Origin: Brachionus manjavacas
Taxonomy: Eukaryota > Rotifera > Eurotatoria > Ploima > Brachionidae
Assembly: GCA_019054805.1 (NCBI GenBank)
Contig: JAHQIY010000002.1
Span: forward strand, 496,001-560,000
Length of the DNA: 64,000 nt
Reading direction: 5' to 3'
In this document: positions 18,701-33,700 of the stretch, one piece after another
How the letters are laid out: each line of letters begins with the position of its first letter
Position numbering within the stretch: the first letter of the stretch is position 1
Position numbers and translations under genes: made by a program
Notes under the pieces: model-generated
Told to the model about the DNA's origin: nothing
Database searches by the model: none
Seen by the model: the letters and a program-made list of their open reading frames with translations, nothing else

Positions 18701-21700
18701 GTGTTGTCAGATATTTTTTCATATTTTTTTGGATTTTTAATATTAAATTCTAAGTTTAAAAATATGAAAAAATGATAAAAGCGATCATTCGTTCTTTTCT
18801 TTGAACCATTTGCTTACTGAATGAGTGGTATGTGCCGAAGCGCCATCTAGAAAAAATTCCAAGGGTCATTTGGCTAAAATAAAAGTTCAACAAATGATAA
18901 AAGATTGTATTCCGAGGTGATGATGTAGGAAAATTGATTTATTCGTCCTGTATAAATGTTACAAATACCAGTGCCTTTTTAAGAAATGCATCCCCAGAAC
19001 TATACACATTTCTTAACCCAATTTTCGGAGAGATAAATTTATTTTGGTAATGTTATTTTGAAAAGAGCACAATTTACTCACAATTAGAAGATATGTAAGA
19101 ATTAATCATAAAAGTGGGAAAAAGATTGCTATAATTGTTTAATCTTTTGGATTAAAAAAATGGTACTTTTAGAGTATGAACAGAAAAATTGATCATAAAC
19201 TTATTTTTAAATATAAAATGTTGAAAAATATTTGATTTAACAAAATTTTTAAAAATTAAAAAAAAAGCAAATTTTCTAAAATGATTATGATTTTTAAATA
19301 AAATACTTCACTACTCCTACCTTTAAGTTAACTTACTGAAAAAAATACAAGCAAAATTTTTGAAATTTTTTATAAATATTAGGTCTAATATCAGAAATTT
19401 TGGTTGAATAAAGTTTTAAAGAAAATCTTTCTCTTTTTCTTTTATCCAAAAGCTGTCTCATTTATAAAACTTTAACCTAATCGATATTAATGAATCTTAT
19501 TTTATTTGAAAAATATTTCCAATTTAATTTTAATAAAAAAAATAACCATTTTAATTCTCAATTAAAAAATAAATTTTTTTTGAAATTTTTAAAAAATAAT
19601 TTAAATTATCATTTTCAAGCTTGAGACCTCAAGATATTCAGCGTTTGTGTTCGGAAGCACGTAAAATGCTGCTTCAATGGAAAGACTCGTATTTCAAAGT
19701 GAGAGCCAAGATAGAAGCCTCTGGTCGAGACTCTCGTTGGGAGTTTGATAGACGCAAGCTGTTTGACAAAACCGATCATCAAGCTCTAATCTGCAATGAG
19801 CTGATAAAAATTTCTGTAGTCCTGGAAGAGTTTTACAATATTTTTGGTCCTGAATTGAAGGCTGTGACAGGCGAGCCTAAAAGAATAGAAGAGGTTTTGA
19901 ACCGAGTCAAAAACTTAATAAACAAATTCAAAGCAATTTCTTTCGATATATTTGCAAATAAGAATTTTATAGCTTGGGAACGCGAAATGGAAGAATTTAA
20001 CCACGAAGTAAGCGAAATAGAAGCCGAAGCCAAGGTTTTTATCAATCAGTCATTCAAAAAACTTCGGTCAGCAGAAGGCGCATTCGATATGCTGCTCAGA
20101 TTTAAAAACATTCGAAGCAGAGAGGCTATAAATACAGAAATGATGAAAAAATTTACCGACATTTTGACCCAGTATGTGCGCGAAATCAACTCAATTTATG
20201 ACATATTCCAAAAATACAAAAGTAATCCTCCTGTTTACAAAAATTATCCGCCAGCTTCGGGCGCCATCGCCTGGGCACGGTTTCTATTCAAATCAATGAA
20301 AAATCCAATGCTAAAATTTCTGAGTGTCGAAGAACTTATGAATAGCGAACAAGGAAAAGAAGTAAATAAATAAAAAAGGATAAAAAATTTTTTGTTTAAA
20401 ATTATTCCTTCTTAGACTAAAGCTCATTATTTATCAATTGCTAGACAAATAAAAGCCTACGAGGACGCAAAACATGCTGAATGGAATGCAACTGTTGAGG
20501 CAACTCTGCCTGATATTCTTAAAACAAATTTGCTAATTAAACCAAAGGATAAAATCGACCCTACTCTTATAATGCCAGCTCATGTAGATCCTGATTCAGG
20601 TAAGTCACTCGTTTAATTTTTTTGATTTTTTTTAACTTCAATTTAGACTACGAGCTGCCAGTCTCGAGACAGGTGCTTAGTACTACGCCTATAATTTATG
20701 AACAAGGCATTTTAATCTATGGTATTTAATTAGGATTTTTATTAATGTTTTTGTCCATTTCAAGTCCCTTATTCCCAATCAGTTCACATCTATTTTTAAC
20801 ACTAAAAATTTTCAATTTTTTTTGTTATATATTTTCTATTTTCTATTAAGTGTACAATATTTGTTGTTATTAAAAATTACCACATTATTCTTTCATTTTT
20901 TTATCATGGTCCAGATAAATCACAAAAAAATCGTTTTATGTTAATTCCTTTATTTTTTTCAAACTATCGAATCTAAATTTTTATATTGTTAGAGAAAAAA
21001 AACTTAAAAGTTGCACCATCACCAAATTATTTAATAAATGTTTAATTAATTATTTAATATTTAATTATTTAATTGTAAATTTTGATCGCTTGATTGACAA
21101 AATTTTAATTTGAAAAAAAAAAATTAAAATTTTGAAGGGCTTTCTTTTTTAAGTTTAAATCAATTCGAAATTAAAGTACTTTCTTTTAACATTTATTTCC
21201 GAGACAGAGAAAAGATTATCTAAAATAGAAACAACTAAAATTTGAATTGAATCTGATTTTAATTTTTGTAATTACCATTTATTTAATATTTTTATTGAGC
21301 AAAATTTCCTATTCATGAAAACCTAAGAATTTGAAAATCATAAAAAAAGATAAAAAATTGTGTTACTTTTAATTAAATTAGTTTTCAATTTATAATAAAA
21401 ATTGTCATTTTTAATTACTAGGTTTTGTGAAATTCAGTACAAAATGAAAAAAAGAACAGAAAAAATCTAAAAAAATTGAATAACTTTTTTTCAAAAGGTT
21501 TAAACTTAGTTCTGTAAAATAGTGCAACTTTCAAAGTTGCATCAATTATCAAAGCCTGCTAAATTTGCAGAGTTATGCAGAAATCAAATTTTAATAGTCG
21601 AGCGTGGTGCATTTTGCAGAGATTCTGCATATCATTAGCAGACTTTTACAGTTGATGCAACTTTGAATGTTGCACCATGCTGCATTTACAGAATTAATTT

Positions 21701-24700
21701 TAAACTTTTAGATAAGAAGTTATTAAATTTTTTAATACTTTTTTCTGTTCTTTTGTACTGAACTTCCCAAAACCTAAATACTAGGGTTTAATTGTAATTA
21801 TATTTTATAATGAAAAAAGTTCTGCAGAAATTTACAAATAAAAATACAGCTGTTTTTGTCAAAAAAAATTTTTATTAAAATAAATTCAGTCTTCAAACTT
21901 TTTGTGAACTACTAGTGCTGCTGATTTTACGAGGTATGTTAGGCAAGCTGGGCTATCATCTACTGATAACCCAGAGGGCTTGGTTTCAAAAGCTTTTTTA
22001 TTTACTAAATTTCTTTTATTATGTGAAAGAGAAAGGGACGCTTTTTTTTTAATCTAATGAAAATCTCAATGTTAAAAATTAAAATAGTTGAAAAATTAAA
22101 TTCCTTTGTTAATCTATTAATCTAATTGTGGGTAAATAGCTTAGATGGAGTGTCTTGTGGATACATCACTACTTGCACCAAATTTTTTATTTAATTCCAA
22201 AAAAACTCAAAATAAATAAATTTTTATTAAATGTCATTACCATCTTTCTCCCTGTCAATCACCTGATTCAGGCTCAAATATGATTCTAGGGTTAAATAAA
22301 TTTTTTGATTAGGACGAAGTGTTGAAATTCGTTATGTGCTCAATTACAATTCTAAAATCAACGAAATCATCACAGAATCAAAGTACATGGAACAACTGGG
22401 CTACCAACTTCCAGAAATTGCTCGAAATCTAGCCCTTCAGGTACAGTTGGAATAAAAAAAAATAATTTATAACAAAAAATTTGTACAAAGGAGGACAAAT
22501 TTGCCCGTTACGTTTACAATTTGAGAAAAATGTTGGACAGATATCATCTTTTGTTGGCGTCTTTGGACGACTCAGAAACCCAACTATTGGATGAGCACCT
22601 GACCGACCTTAAGCGCTCAATCCGTCCGGGCGCAAAACGCTTGAACTGGACTGCCCTAGGCATCCAGGACTACCTGAACAAAACAAACTCAAACATCTCC
22701 AAATTGGAATCAATGGTTAACCAAATTAAAAAGAACTCTAAAGATATTCAGTCATTTTTGACTGAAATTGAGAATGTTAATTTGTTCCAAAGGCCAGAGC
22801 CGAATCCGGACGGAAGTTTGTATCAGTGCAAAGAATATTTTGATTTTATTGAGTCGAAGAGAAGAAATGACTTGGGAGAACTGTCTAAAAAGTACAAGCT
22901 AATTGGTCCTTTGATAACTAAAGTAGAAGGCCTTGTTTTTGGAACAAACACTTCCAATTCTCCAAAAATGGCATCTTACTACGCCTATTGGGAACGAGAG
23001 ATTTACAACACAATTCTAAAGATGATTACCAACAACTTGAGTAAATTCAATCAAAAATTGTCTGATGCAGACGAATCCCTTTTCCAAATTGAGACTCTGC
23101 TGGCTGTGCCTGACGTTGCTGTTCATCCGAATCCAAACGACATGTCAAAGCTATTTATCCAGTCGGTTCGAGACTGTGTCGAGGCAGCGAACTATTTTCC
23201 GCGTTGGATGAACGGTTCTTGCAAAGAGTGCCAGCCAGTCAAAGCCGATAGTCAGGACGAACAATTCTTGTACACTTTTTTACATGATGTAAGCAATAGA
23301 GCGGAACTACACGATTTAGCTTCTCAAATACACGCTAATGTACAGCGAACTAAACAAAGTGTGAAAAAGTATTTGGAGAAATTCAGAAAGTATAGGAGTC
23401 TTTGGAAAGCGGAAAAGAGTGCCGTGTGCGAGAAATTCGCGTCCAAAAATCCAAATATTGTGGCCTATGATGAAAAAATTTTGTTCTACTACAAAACCAA
23501 TGAAGAAATTCAAGCCCTTCCAAAATATAAAGATGTGGATTTTATAAAATTAAGCATGAGATCTGTTTGTGAAAGCATTGGTAATCATGTAAAAGAATGG
23601 ATTAAGTGTCTTGGACATCAGTTGAATGACTCAGCAAGGAAAAGTCTTTTTGAAACCAAGCATAGACTTGATGTAATTTTAAATCCTTTTACTCCTAAAT
23701 GGCTTTATATTGTAAATTTTAGTATAAAAAATTTTCTCTTATAAGTTGATGGTTTAATTAGGCTTGGCAACCTTTTAAAAAATAATTTTCAAATAAAAAA
23801 ATTGCAACTTTCATATATTAAGAAATTGAAATTTAAAATAATGGTCATAGATTCTTTTTTATTTCATTTTTTTTTTAAATCAATTATTTTTTATATTTTT
23901 TTAATATCGATTTCTAAATATTTAAAAGATAAAAGACATACAGTAATTGAAAAGTTAATAAATTTTTTTTTTGATAATGGCCTAAAACTTGTTTCGCAAA
24001 TAAAACAAAGCGAAACTTAAATTTTTAATTGTTAAATCTCCTGCAAAAATTTGCCTTTTTTTTTGCGATATTACTCCCTTTTAATTAATTAGTTATTAAT
24101 TTGCAGAGCTTTTCAGACTTCAACACTGTGTGACAAAAAAAATTTTCCACTTTTTTTCATTTACAGAACAAGTCTAAAGCCATTAGAAAAAAATCAAAAT
24201 TTTTTGAAAATTTGCATGAAATTTAAAATTTTCTTTATTAGTCTTATTTAAAAAATTTGAGTGAAAAGTTTTATTGTCAAAATTTATTATTAATCAATTG
24301 GCTTTTGTAAAAACGTAAATTTTTTTTGAATTAAGGAAAAATATGGAAATAAAAAAATTCTCTAAATACAAACAAAAATATGTTCTTATTAATTAATAAT
24401 AAAATAATTATATAATTTTTACTTGTTCTATAATTTACATTATTCCTGAGTAAAATAATTTTTCTGTTATTTTTAATTTACCAGATTTTACCTTAATTTT
24501 CAGAACTTCGACTGTATTTAAGCAAAGTTGTGTTAAAATTAGATGCTAAAATAAATAAATTGAAAATTTTTGAATTTTTTGACTGAGCGCACAAAAAAAT
24601 AATCAAGAAGTGGTATTTTTATTAGTAATTTAAAATAAACTTTGTTTAACTACCTTTTTTAGGATTTTTTAATAAGATTAAATGAATAAATCATACTAAA

Positions 24701-27700
24701 GCCATTTTTTAAATTTGAAATTTGAAATCTTTACGAAAATTTTTTTTTCCAGAAATTCGAGTCTGATTTGGAGATGGAGACCGATACATTAGAAGATTTA
24801 AAATTTGTCCTTAGAATAATCTCGGACATTCAGCAATCATCGGACACAATTGAGGAGGCCATACTGGATATCAGAGAACGATACAGAACCCTAGAAATGT
24901 ACAAAATCGAAGTAACTACTGAAGAAAAAGAATACTTGGAAATAATAGAACCCAAATGGGAAAAACTATTCATCAGATCTAAACACCGAGATGTCGGTCT
25001 TACAGTTGTAAAAGAAAAATTCACCGAGATTACCCAGGATCAAATATCTGACTTTGGCATTAAATTAAAAGCTTTTGCAGAAAAATTTGCTCATGAGGGT
25101 CCTGGTTCTGTTGGAGAAGACTTGGAGACTGGAGTTAAAAAGCTAAAATTGTTCCGAGACGAGCTCACCAAACTAGAAAACGACAAACAAGAGCTCACAA
25201 ATGCTGAAAGATTGTTCAATTTGTCCATATCAAGCTACGCTGCTTTGACCCAAGTTCAGAAAGAAATGAAGGCTTTGGACGATTTGTATAAGTTGTACGA
25301 AGAGCAGAAGAAATCGCGTCAAGAGTGGTCAGAAACATTGTGGCGCGATTTGAATATGCAAATTTTAGTCGAAGGAATCGATAATTTCATTAAATCATTG
25401 AAGAGGATGCCACGTGATGTACGAGCTATGCCAGTAGCCAAAACTCTTGAGGCTAAAATGAAATCATTCAAAGAAGCCTTGCCACTTATGACAGACTTGA
25501 AGCATGAAGCCTTAAGAGAAAGACATTGGAAACAATTGATGAAAGAAACCGGAATTGAGTTCGACATGAATCCAGAAACGTTCACTTTGGCCAATTTGTT
25601 CGCTATGGAATTGCACCGATTTAATGAGAATATTCAGAATATTGTCACATCGGCAAGCAAAGAATTACAAATTGAAAAAGGTGTCAAAGAAGTGCTAGAA
25701 ACATGGGACAAGCTCAAATTTGATGTAATCAAGTATGTAAAGGGCACCCAAGAAAGAGGCTATGTAATTGGAGCTGTTGATGAAATAATGCAAACATTGG
25801 ATGATAACATAATGAGTTTACAAGGCATGTCTGCTTCAAGGTATATCGGACCTTTTTTGAACACTGTACAAAGTTGGGAAAAAAGCTTGTCACTTATATC
25901 TGAAGTTATTGATATTTGGATTGTTGTTCAACGCAAATGGATGTATTTGGAAGGTATTTTTGTTGGCGGTGATATTAGATCTCAGTTGCCTGAGGAGGCC
26001 AAAAAGTTCGATGTCATTGATAAACTTTTCAAAAAGGTCAGTTGAAATTTTTTTTGCTAAAATGTTGGAAATGAAATTTTTGATATCACACAAAAGATCA
26101 TTGTTATGATATTTTCAAATCTGTTTTTAAATTTTCCTCTTTTTCAGCATTTTTCTTATTGAGTGAAAAATTTTTTATTCTCTCAAATTAAATTTTCAAA
26201 AAGATTCTTGAGATAACCAGGTCTTACAAAATAAAAAAAATAATTCTAGGAAAAAATTATTTCCAACACACTGGGGTAGCAATAATTTTTGAGCCAAATT
26301 TAAATTTGGAGACTTCTAAAAAGAATTCTTTAAAAAAATTGTTAAATCTAGATACCTGCTCTGTATTTGATATCACAGTACAAAATCAATTCAGTTTAAC
26401 CCCTATTTTTAATAGAATACCCCAAATTTATTAAAAAGATTACAAAAAAATGAAATTTTTTCAGAAAATAAAAAACAAACAAATTACCCAATTTTTTTAA
26501 ATGACACCAAAATATCTAGTTTTTGCCAGAATTAATTATGACAGGCTCAGTATCGTCTTTTAAAAATTGATGTGAAGATCCTGCTAGATGATGGAATTTT
26601 TAATCGACTTAACCAGCCTTTTAAAACTTTTTCATTAATTATTTAATTTGAAGATTCCTAGTAGAAAACAAATTTTTAATTATTAGGTCTACAAAATAAA
26701 ATGCTCTTCTAAAAATTCAAATTTTGTTCCGAACTTTACACTACAAACCATTACAAGATCCAATTTTTATTTACCATTAAGACCCGAAAAGTCTAAAAAA
26801 CTTTCTTATAACATTAAATGAAAAAAATTATTTTGAACAGCTGATATTACACCATTTTTCGCAATTACAAATTAATAAATGTAAAATTACATAAAATTAC
26901 ATCAAATTTAGAATGTAATTAAATGCAAGCTTACGTAAAATTATGTTATTTCAAGTAAAACACAACAAAAATGCTGATGGCCAAAAAAATCCAATTTTTG
27001 AGATGAAAATTTGATTTTTAATAAATTTTTTTTAATTTTGTAAAAAATTTTTTCGCAATTTGAAATTATTCATTTTTTTACATTTAATTACAAAGTTCTA
27101 CAAAAAGTATTGTTAAAAAATGTAGTAAAAGGGAATTTTAAGAAAATAACTTTTGTAATTATTTTTGAATGACTTTCAATGTTAACTTTTGTTGTTTAAT
27201 TAAAAAATCAAAAATGTTATTCATCAAATTCAAAAATTTTAAAAATTACTGAATCTTAGGACAAAGCTAGTGAAAAAAATTACAAAATGTTTATCAAGTC
27301 TAAAAAACTTTACAGGTCTTTAAGTTAATATTCTTTTTATGCCGTTTATTATTAAATAAAATTAAATATTATTAAAATTTTGAATTGATTTTTCGATATT
27401 TAAAATATTCAATCATTTTTTGCAGGGTTTTTATTTAATTTTACTGATAGTAGTGAAAAAAAGTCTCGGATCTTCCAGTATTAACAATAAAAAAATTTGA
27501 AAACTTAAATTGACTTTGACTTCAACTTCTGCAAATTTCCAAATCAATTTTTGGAATATTGACCAACTCTTATTCAAATTTGATTTTTTACTTCATTTTG
27601 TCGACTGTTAATTAATTTCTTGGAATCATAATTTTCTTAAACATTTATTCATATTAAAAACTATCTTTAACAAAACACTTCTACTCAAATCCTTTATTCC

Positions 27701-30700
27701 ACTTTCACTGAATTCATTGAATCAATCCCTAGCAATATCTTCAATTTGTTACATAATGTGTGGAAAGGGACACAAATCAAATAAGAAAAAATTTAAATAT
27801 TCAAATTTTAATAAAATTTTGTTTCCTAATTAATATTTCCTAAATAATTAATCTTGCTTGTAACAGATAATGACGGAAACTCAACGAGAACCAAATATTA
27901 AAAAAGCCTGTCACGCATCAAATCGTCTGCAAGACTTGCAAACAATTAGCACCGGTCTGGAAAAGTGTCAAAAAAGCTTAAATGACTACTTGGACTCGAA
28001 ACGTAATGCGTTTCCGAGATTTTTTTTCATATCCGATGACGAATTGCTCAGCATATTGGGCAGCAGTGATCCATCATGCGTCCAAGAACACATGATAAAA
28101 ATGTACGACAACATTTCCAGTTTGAGACTTGTCAAAGGCGCTGATAACGTAACTACAGCCCAAGCGATGATCTCGGCTGAAAACGAAGTAATGGAATTCA
28201 GACAGCATGTAGTTACCGAAGGCCGAGTCGAGGACTGGATGACCAAAGTTCTTGAGGAAATGAGAAGAACAAACAGACTGATAACAAAAGAGGCTATCTA
28301 TTACTACCGATATCAAAAGAGTCGAATTCAATGGATGTATGACTACCAAGGTATGATCATATTGGCAACTAATCAGGTTTGGTGGACTTGGGAAGTTGAA
28401 GACGTGTTCAAAAAAGTCAAAAAAGGAAACAAAATGGCAATGAAAAATTATTCAAAACAATTGCATAGTCAGCTGGAAGAGGTTGTTGTTGAAGTAAGAT
28501 CTTCGTCGATCTCTAAAAATGACCGTAAAAAGCTTAACTCAGTCTTGATTATTGATGTGCATGCCAGAGACATTATTGACGGATTTGTCCGCGACAGTAT
28601 TTTGGATGAGCGTGAATTCGAATGGGAAAGTCAATTGAGATTCTATTGGGTCCGTGAGCCAGATGAATTGATGATCAGACAATGTACTGGCGAGTTCGGA
28701 TATGGCTACGAGTACATGGGTCTTAATGGAAGACTGGTCATTACTCCTCTGACTGACCGTATCTATTTGACAATTACACAAGGTTTATCAATGTATCTCG
28801 GAGGTGCTCCTGCCGGTCCCGCTGGTACCGGAAAAACAGAGACAGTGAAAGATTTGGCCAAGGCTATGGGCTTGTTGTGTGTTGTCACCAATTGTGGTGA
28901 AGGTATGGATTTTAAAGCTATTGGTAAAAATTTGAATGGTCTATGTCAAAGTGGCGCTTGGGGTTGTTTTGATGAGTTTAATCGTATCGATGCATCCGTA
29001 CTATCGGTCATTTCATCACAGCTAAAAACAATTCAACAAGCACTAATTGGCAAACTTAAGCGATTTATGGTAAATATTACATTAATTTTATTTAAAATTT
29101 TAGATTTAAAATTTTTTAAATTGTCGAGTAATTAAAAAAAAGTTATTTTTCTTTAAGTTCAAGATAAAATAAAAATAGGGAAAATTTTTTTAAATTTTAA
29201 GAAATCAAATTGAAATTTTAGATTGATGTTAAGTGATCTAAAAATCAAGTTATTTTTTTACATAAATTTTTTAATCTTTCTTCTTAAATAAAAAATCTGC
29301 ATAAATTAAAGATTTAGCTCGGTAATAGTGCTTCATTATCAATGGGTGTTCAAAAAAGAATGTTCAAAATTTTGACAATTAAAAAAATATTTTCTTATTA
29401 ACCGAATTCAACCAAATTTTGTAATAGACTTTAAAATTTAAGAAAATTAAAAACCTAGTTGTTCCATGGTTTTCTAAAAGAAAAAAGCCAGCTAGAACAC
29501 CTTAACGTCTTCTCTGTAACACCTGTCCTCTAATTTTTTATCAAGAAAATATGTTTGATTTTTTATTTTAAGGATCAGTAAAAAGAGAAAATAAGCCCAT
29601 AATCATTTTTTATGACATTTAGTTCAAAAAATGCTTCACAAAAGACTAAAACTTACTACTTTTTAGAATTGCTTTAAAAAATTAAGTATCAATTACTTTT
29701 ATCTCTTTATCTGTTGATCACCAAAAAATGTGATCAGTGGTATCATGACGACTTTATGATCATTTTGATCACCAATTTTGTAATCAAAAAAAAAATTAAA
29801 ACAAAATGAAAAAATTTCAATCAATTCCTCACTCACAACTTGTTTAGCCAACGCCGCAGAAATCTGCTTTTTCTTTTACAGAGTCAAATTTTAATTCTTG
29901 GAATTTTTGGCCTAATGTTTCTACTAACTCTTGGTCCGATTTATTCTCTGATTCAGAATCACAAACATTACCTTCTTTTACAGTTAACGATCCAGTCTCT
30001 TCCGTAACATTTTTCCACTGACTCTCTTCACTTAAATCTTGTTCCTCACATGGATCTACTTCTGAACCTTTATTTTATTCTCAAAACTTAAATATCAAAA
30101 CTTTTTTTTCAATTTTGCTTATTTGTAAGTTTAAAATTGTATGCAAAAAATTCTATTTCTGAAATTAATTTTAATTTTTTGTGGAGATTATTTTTGGTGA
30201 TCAAAAAATATTTTTTGTGATCGTTTTTCGTAATTTTTTTATCACAAATTTGGTGATCAAAATGATCATAAAGTCGTCATGACCCAATTGATTTTACATT
30301 CAAAATTAGATGTAACAAAAAAGGTTACCTTTTAATTTTTTGTGGTATCAAATTTCCATAAGCCATTTATGAGAAAGTAGAAAAATAAAGCCACAAATTA
30401 ACTTCTATTTTTTTGATTGTAATTTAACAACACCTTGAAATTTACAAATACCTTGAAAACTATTAAACGATGAAAAATTGAAGAATTTTTACAGCCATTA
30501 TTTTTTAGTGTTGGCAATCAATTGTCAATAATCGACTTACTTTAAATCAATTAATTTTTTTAGTCAATTATTAAGTAATCTAAAGATTAATAAATAATTT
30601 TTTTCTAAACTAAAAGTTAAATAAGCAAAAAATATTTTTCCTCAAAAATCCGCCTCAAATATCTTTTTTAATTAAAAAAATTAGTCGATTTTTGAATTTT

Positions 30701-33700
30701 ATCAATCGATTGGATTCGATTATTTTTAAAATGAAACAAAATGGCTAAAAATTATTACTTGACATTTAAAAAGCTTGCTACAAATTCTCTATCTTTTTTT
30801 TTGAAAAAAAAATTTTAATAAAATTATTAAATTTGATTAAATTATTAAACTAATAAATTTTGTTCAGTTTGAAGGTGTTGAAATTTCACTGGATTTAAGA
30901 GTGGGTGTTTTCATTACAATGAACCCAGGTTACGCAGGTCGTACCGAACTGCCAGACTCAGTAAAAGCCCTATTCAGACCAGTGGTCGTAATCGTACCTG
31001 ATTTACAACAAATTTGTGAAATTATGTTATTCTCCGAGGGTTTTTCACTGGCCAAAGTACTGGCCAAAAAAATGACAGTCCTGTACAAGCTAGCTCGTGA
31101 GCAACTGTCCAAACAGTACCATTACGATTTTGGTCTTAGAGCTTTAAAATCAGTTCTAGTTATGGCTGGTGAGCTTAAGAGAGGCGCTGCTGATTTACCA
31201 GAAGTAAATTTAAATTTAGAAAAAATGAAAAAATCTATCTATTGTAAAAGGATGTTGTACTAATGAGAGCTTTGAGAGACATGAATTTGCCTAAATTTGT
31301 GTTCGAGGACGTACCTCTTTTCCTCGGTCTAATCAGCGACCTGTTCCCGGGCCTAGACTGCCCGCGAGTGCGCTATCCCCAATTTAATGATGCAGTCGAA
31401 GAAGTTCTTGCCTCCAATAATATGGTAGTTTTGCCTGTCCAGGTGGACAAAGTAGTCCAGATGTACGAAACAATGATGACTCGCCACTCGACCATGATAG
31501 TTGGTCCGACTGGCGGAGGCAAGACAACAGTGATCAACGCACTTTGCCAGGCTCAAACAAAACTCGGCATGCACACCAAACTCTACACTCTGAATCCCAA
31601 AGCTTGCTCGGTAATCGAGCTCTACGGCATCCTGGACCCTAATACCAGAGACTGGACTGACGGTCTTTTGTCCAATATTTTCCGTGAAATAAACAAACCA
31701 ACTGATAAAAAAGAAAAAAGATATATTTTGTATGATGGCGATGTAGACGCCTTGTGGATCGAGAACATGAACTCGGTTATGGATGACAACAAACTGCTAA
31801 CCTTGGCCAATAGTGAGCGTATTCGCTTACAGTCCCATTGCGCTATGTTGTTCGAAGTTGGCGATCTTCAATATGCTTCGCCGGCCACTGTTTCTCGTTG
31901 TGGTATGGTCTATGTGGACCCAAAAAATCTCGGCTACAGACCTTTTTGGGAAAAATGGTGCAATAAGCACGAAAAAAAGGAAGAAGTCGAGTGTTTGAAG
32001 CGACTGTTTGATAAATATGTGCCTCTGCTAATTGATATGATTATAGAAGGAATTATAGATGGAAAACAGGGTGAAAAATTAAGAACTATTATACCCTATA
32101 CTGGACTGAATATGATCACACAACTGGCATTGATGCTGGACAGTTTGTTGCTTCCGTTTGAGAATAGCAAAGAGCAGTTAGATGACATTATATTGGAGTG
32201 TATTTTTGTCGAGGCCTTGTATTGGTCTTTGGGTGCTTGTTTGCTTGAAGAAGGTCGGGTCAAGTTCGACCACCAGCTCAAGTATTGGTCAACAATGCAA
32301 AATGTCGAAGACAAGGAGAATTTGTTTGCTAAGCCTGGCGAATTGCCGAGCATGTACACCAGTTTGTTTGAGTACTATTTCGATGTGGAAGCCCAAGTAT
32401 GGAAGCCTTGGAAATTACTAGTGCCTGCGTATGTCCACGACCCTGCAAAGAGATACAATGAAATACTGGTGCCTACTGTGGACACAGTTCGAACTGAATG
32501 GATACTCAATTTGATGTATCAGATTAAGCGACCCACTTTGCTAGTGGGTGAATCCGGAACGTCAAAAACTGCCACCACACTCAATTTTTTAAGAAAGCTC
32601 AACTCGGACATCAATGTAGTGCTCAATGTTAACTTTTCGTCAAGAACCACTTCAATGGATGTGCAGAGAACTTTGGAGGCTAGTGTTGAAAAAAGGACTA
32701 AGGATTCGTATGGTCCAACGCCTGGTAAAAAGCTGGTTGTTTTTATAGATGACATGAACATGCCTAGAGTTGATGAATACGGAACTCAACAGCCTATAGC
32801 GTTGCTCAAACTTTTGCTAGAAAGAGGTGGAATGTATGACAGAGGAAAGGACATGAATTGGAAATTGTTTAAGGACATTCTTTACTTTGCTTCTATGGGA
32901 AAAGTAAGCTACATTTTCTCATCTGACTACAGTAAATTTTAATAATCTGAATTAAAAAATCAAGCAAAAATTCAAGCTTTAAGTTAAGAAAAAAATTAAA
33001 TCAAACACATAAATTTTTGATTAATAATTAGCTGGACTATTAACTCAAAAAAGTAGACCAAAAAATTTTTTTTATTATCAATTTTATTTTATATTTTAAT
33101 TTTATTGTAAAAAAATTATCTAAAAAATTTTCTACATGCTTTTCAAATGAATAAGGTTGAAAGTTTCAGTGAATGGAACCGAATAAAAAAAAGAATTATC
33201 ATTTAGAAAGAATAAATTCAGATTAAGCTAAGAAAAAAAAATATTAATTTAAATTTTAAATTTTTAAGCCGGGCGGAGGTCGTAATGAGGTTGATCCTCG
33301 ATTTATATCGCTGTTTAATGTTTACAATATAACATTCCCAAGCGAAGAATCTCTATTCCAGATTTTCAATTCAATTCTTGAAGGACACACACGACCTTTT
33401 AGTCAAGAAATACGAAATATTGTGCCAAAGATAGCAAAGATAACATTGGCCTTGTACAAATCAATTATTAATGATTTACCACCAACTCCATCTAAATTTC
33501 ATTATATCTTTAATTTGAGAGATTTGTCCAGAATATATAATGGCTTGGTGCTAATGACCCAGGACAGATTTCAAACTGTTGGTCAGTTATTGAGAGTGTG
33601 GAGAAACGAAGTACTACGGGTAATTTCTGATCGTCTTATTCAAGTTGAAGACAAACAGATAGTAAATGAAACCATGAAAAGATTGATTGATGAAGAACCA

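Noticed and set aside
29701..29740. TGATCACCAAAAAATGTGATCA outside the intron-12 element as a separate fold-back
   Set aside because: Resembles interior motifs of the same element and is probably part of its terminal region or flank; not counted separately.
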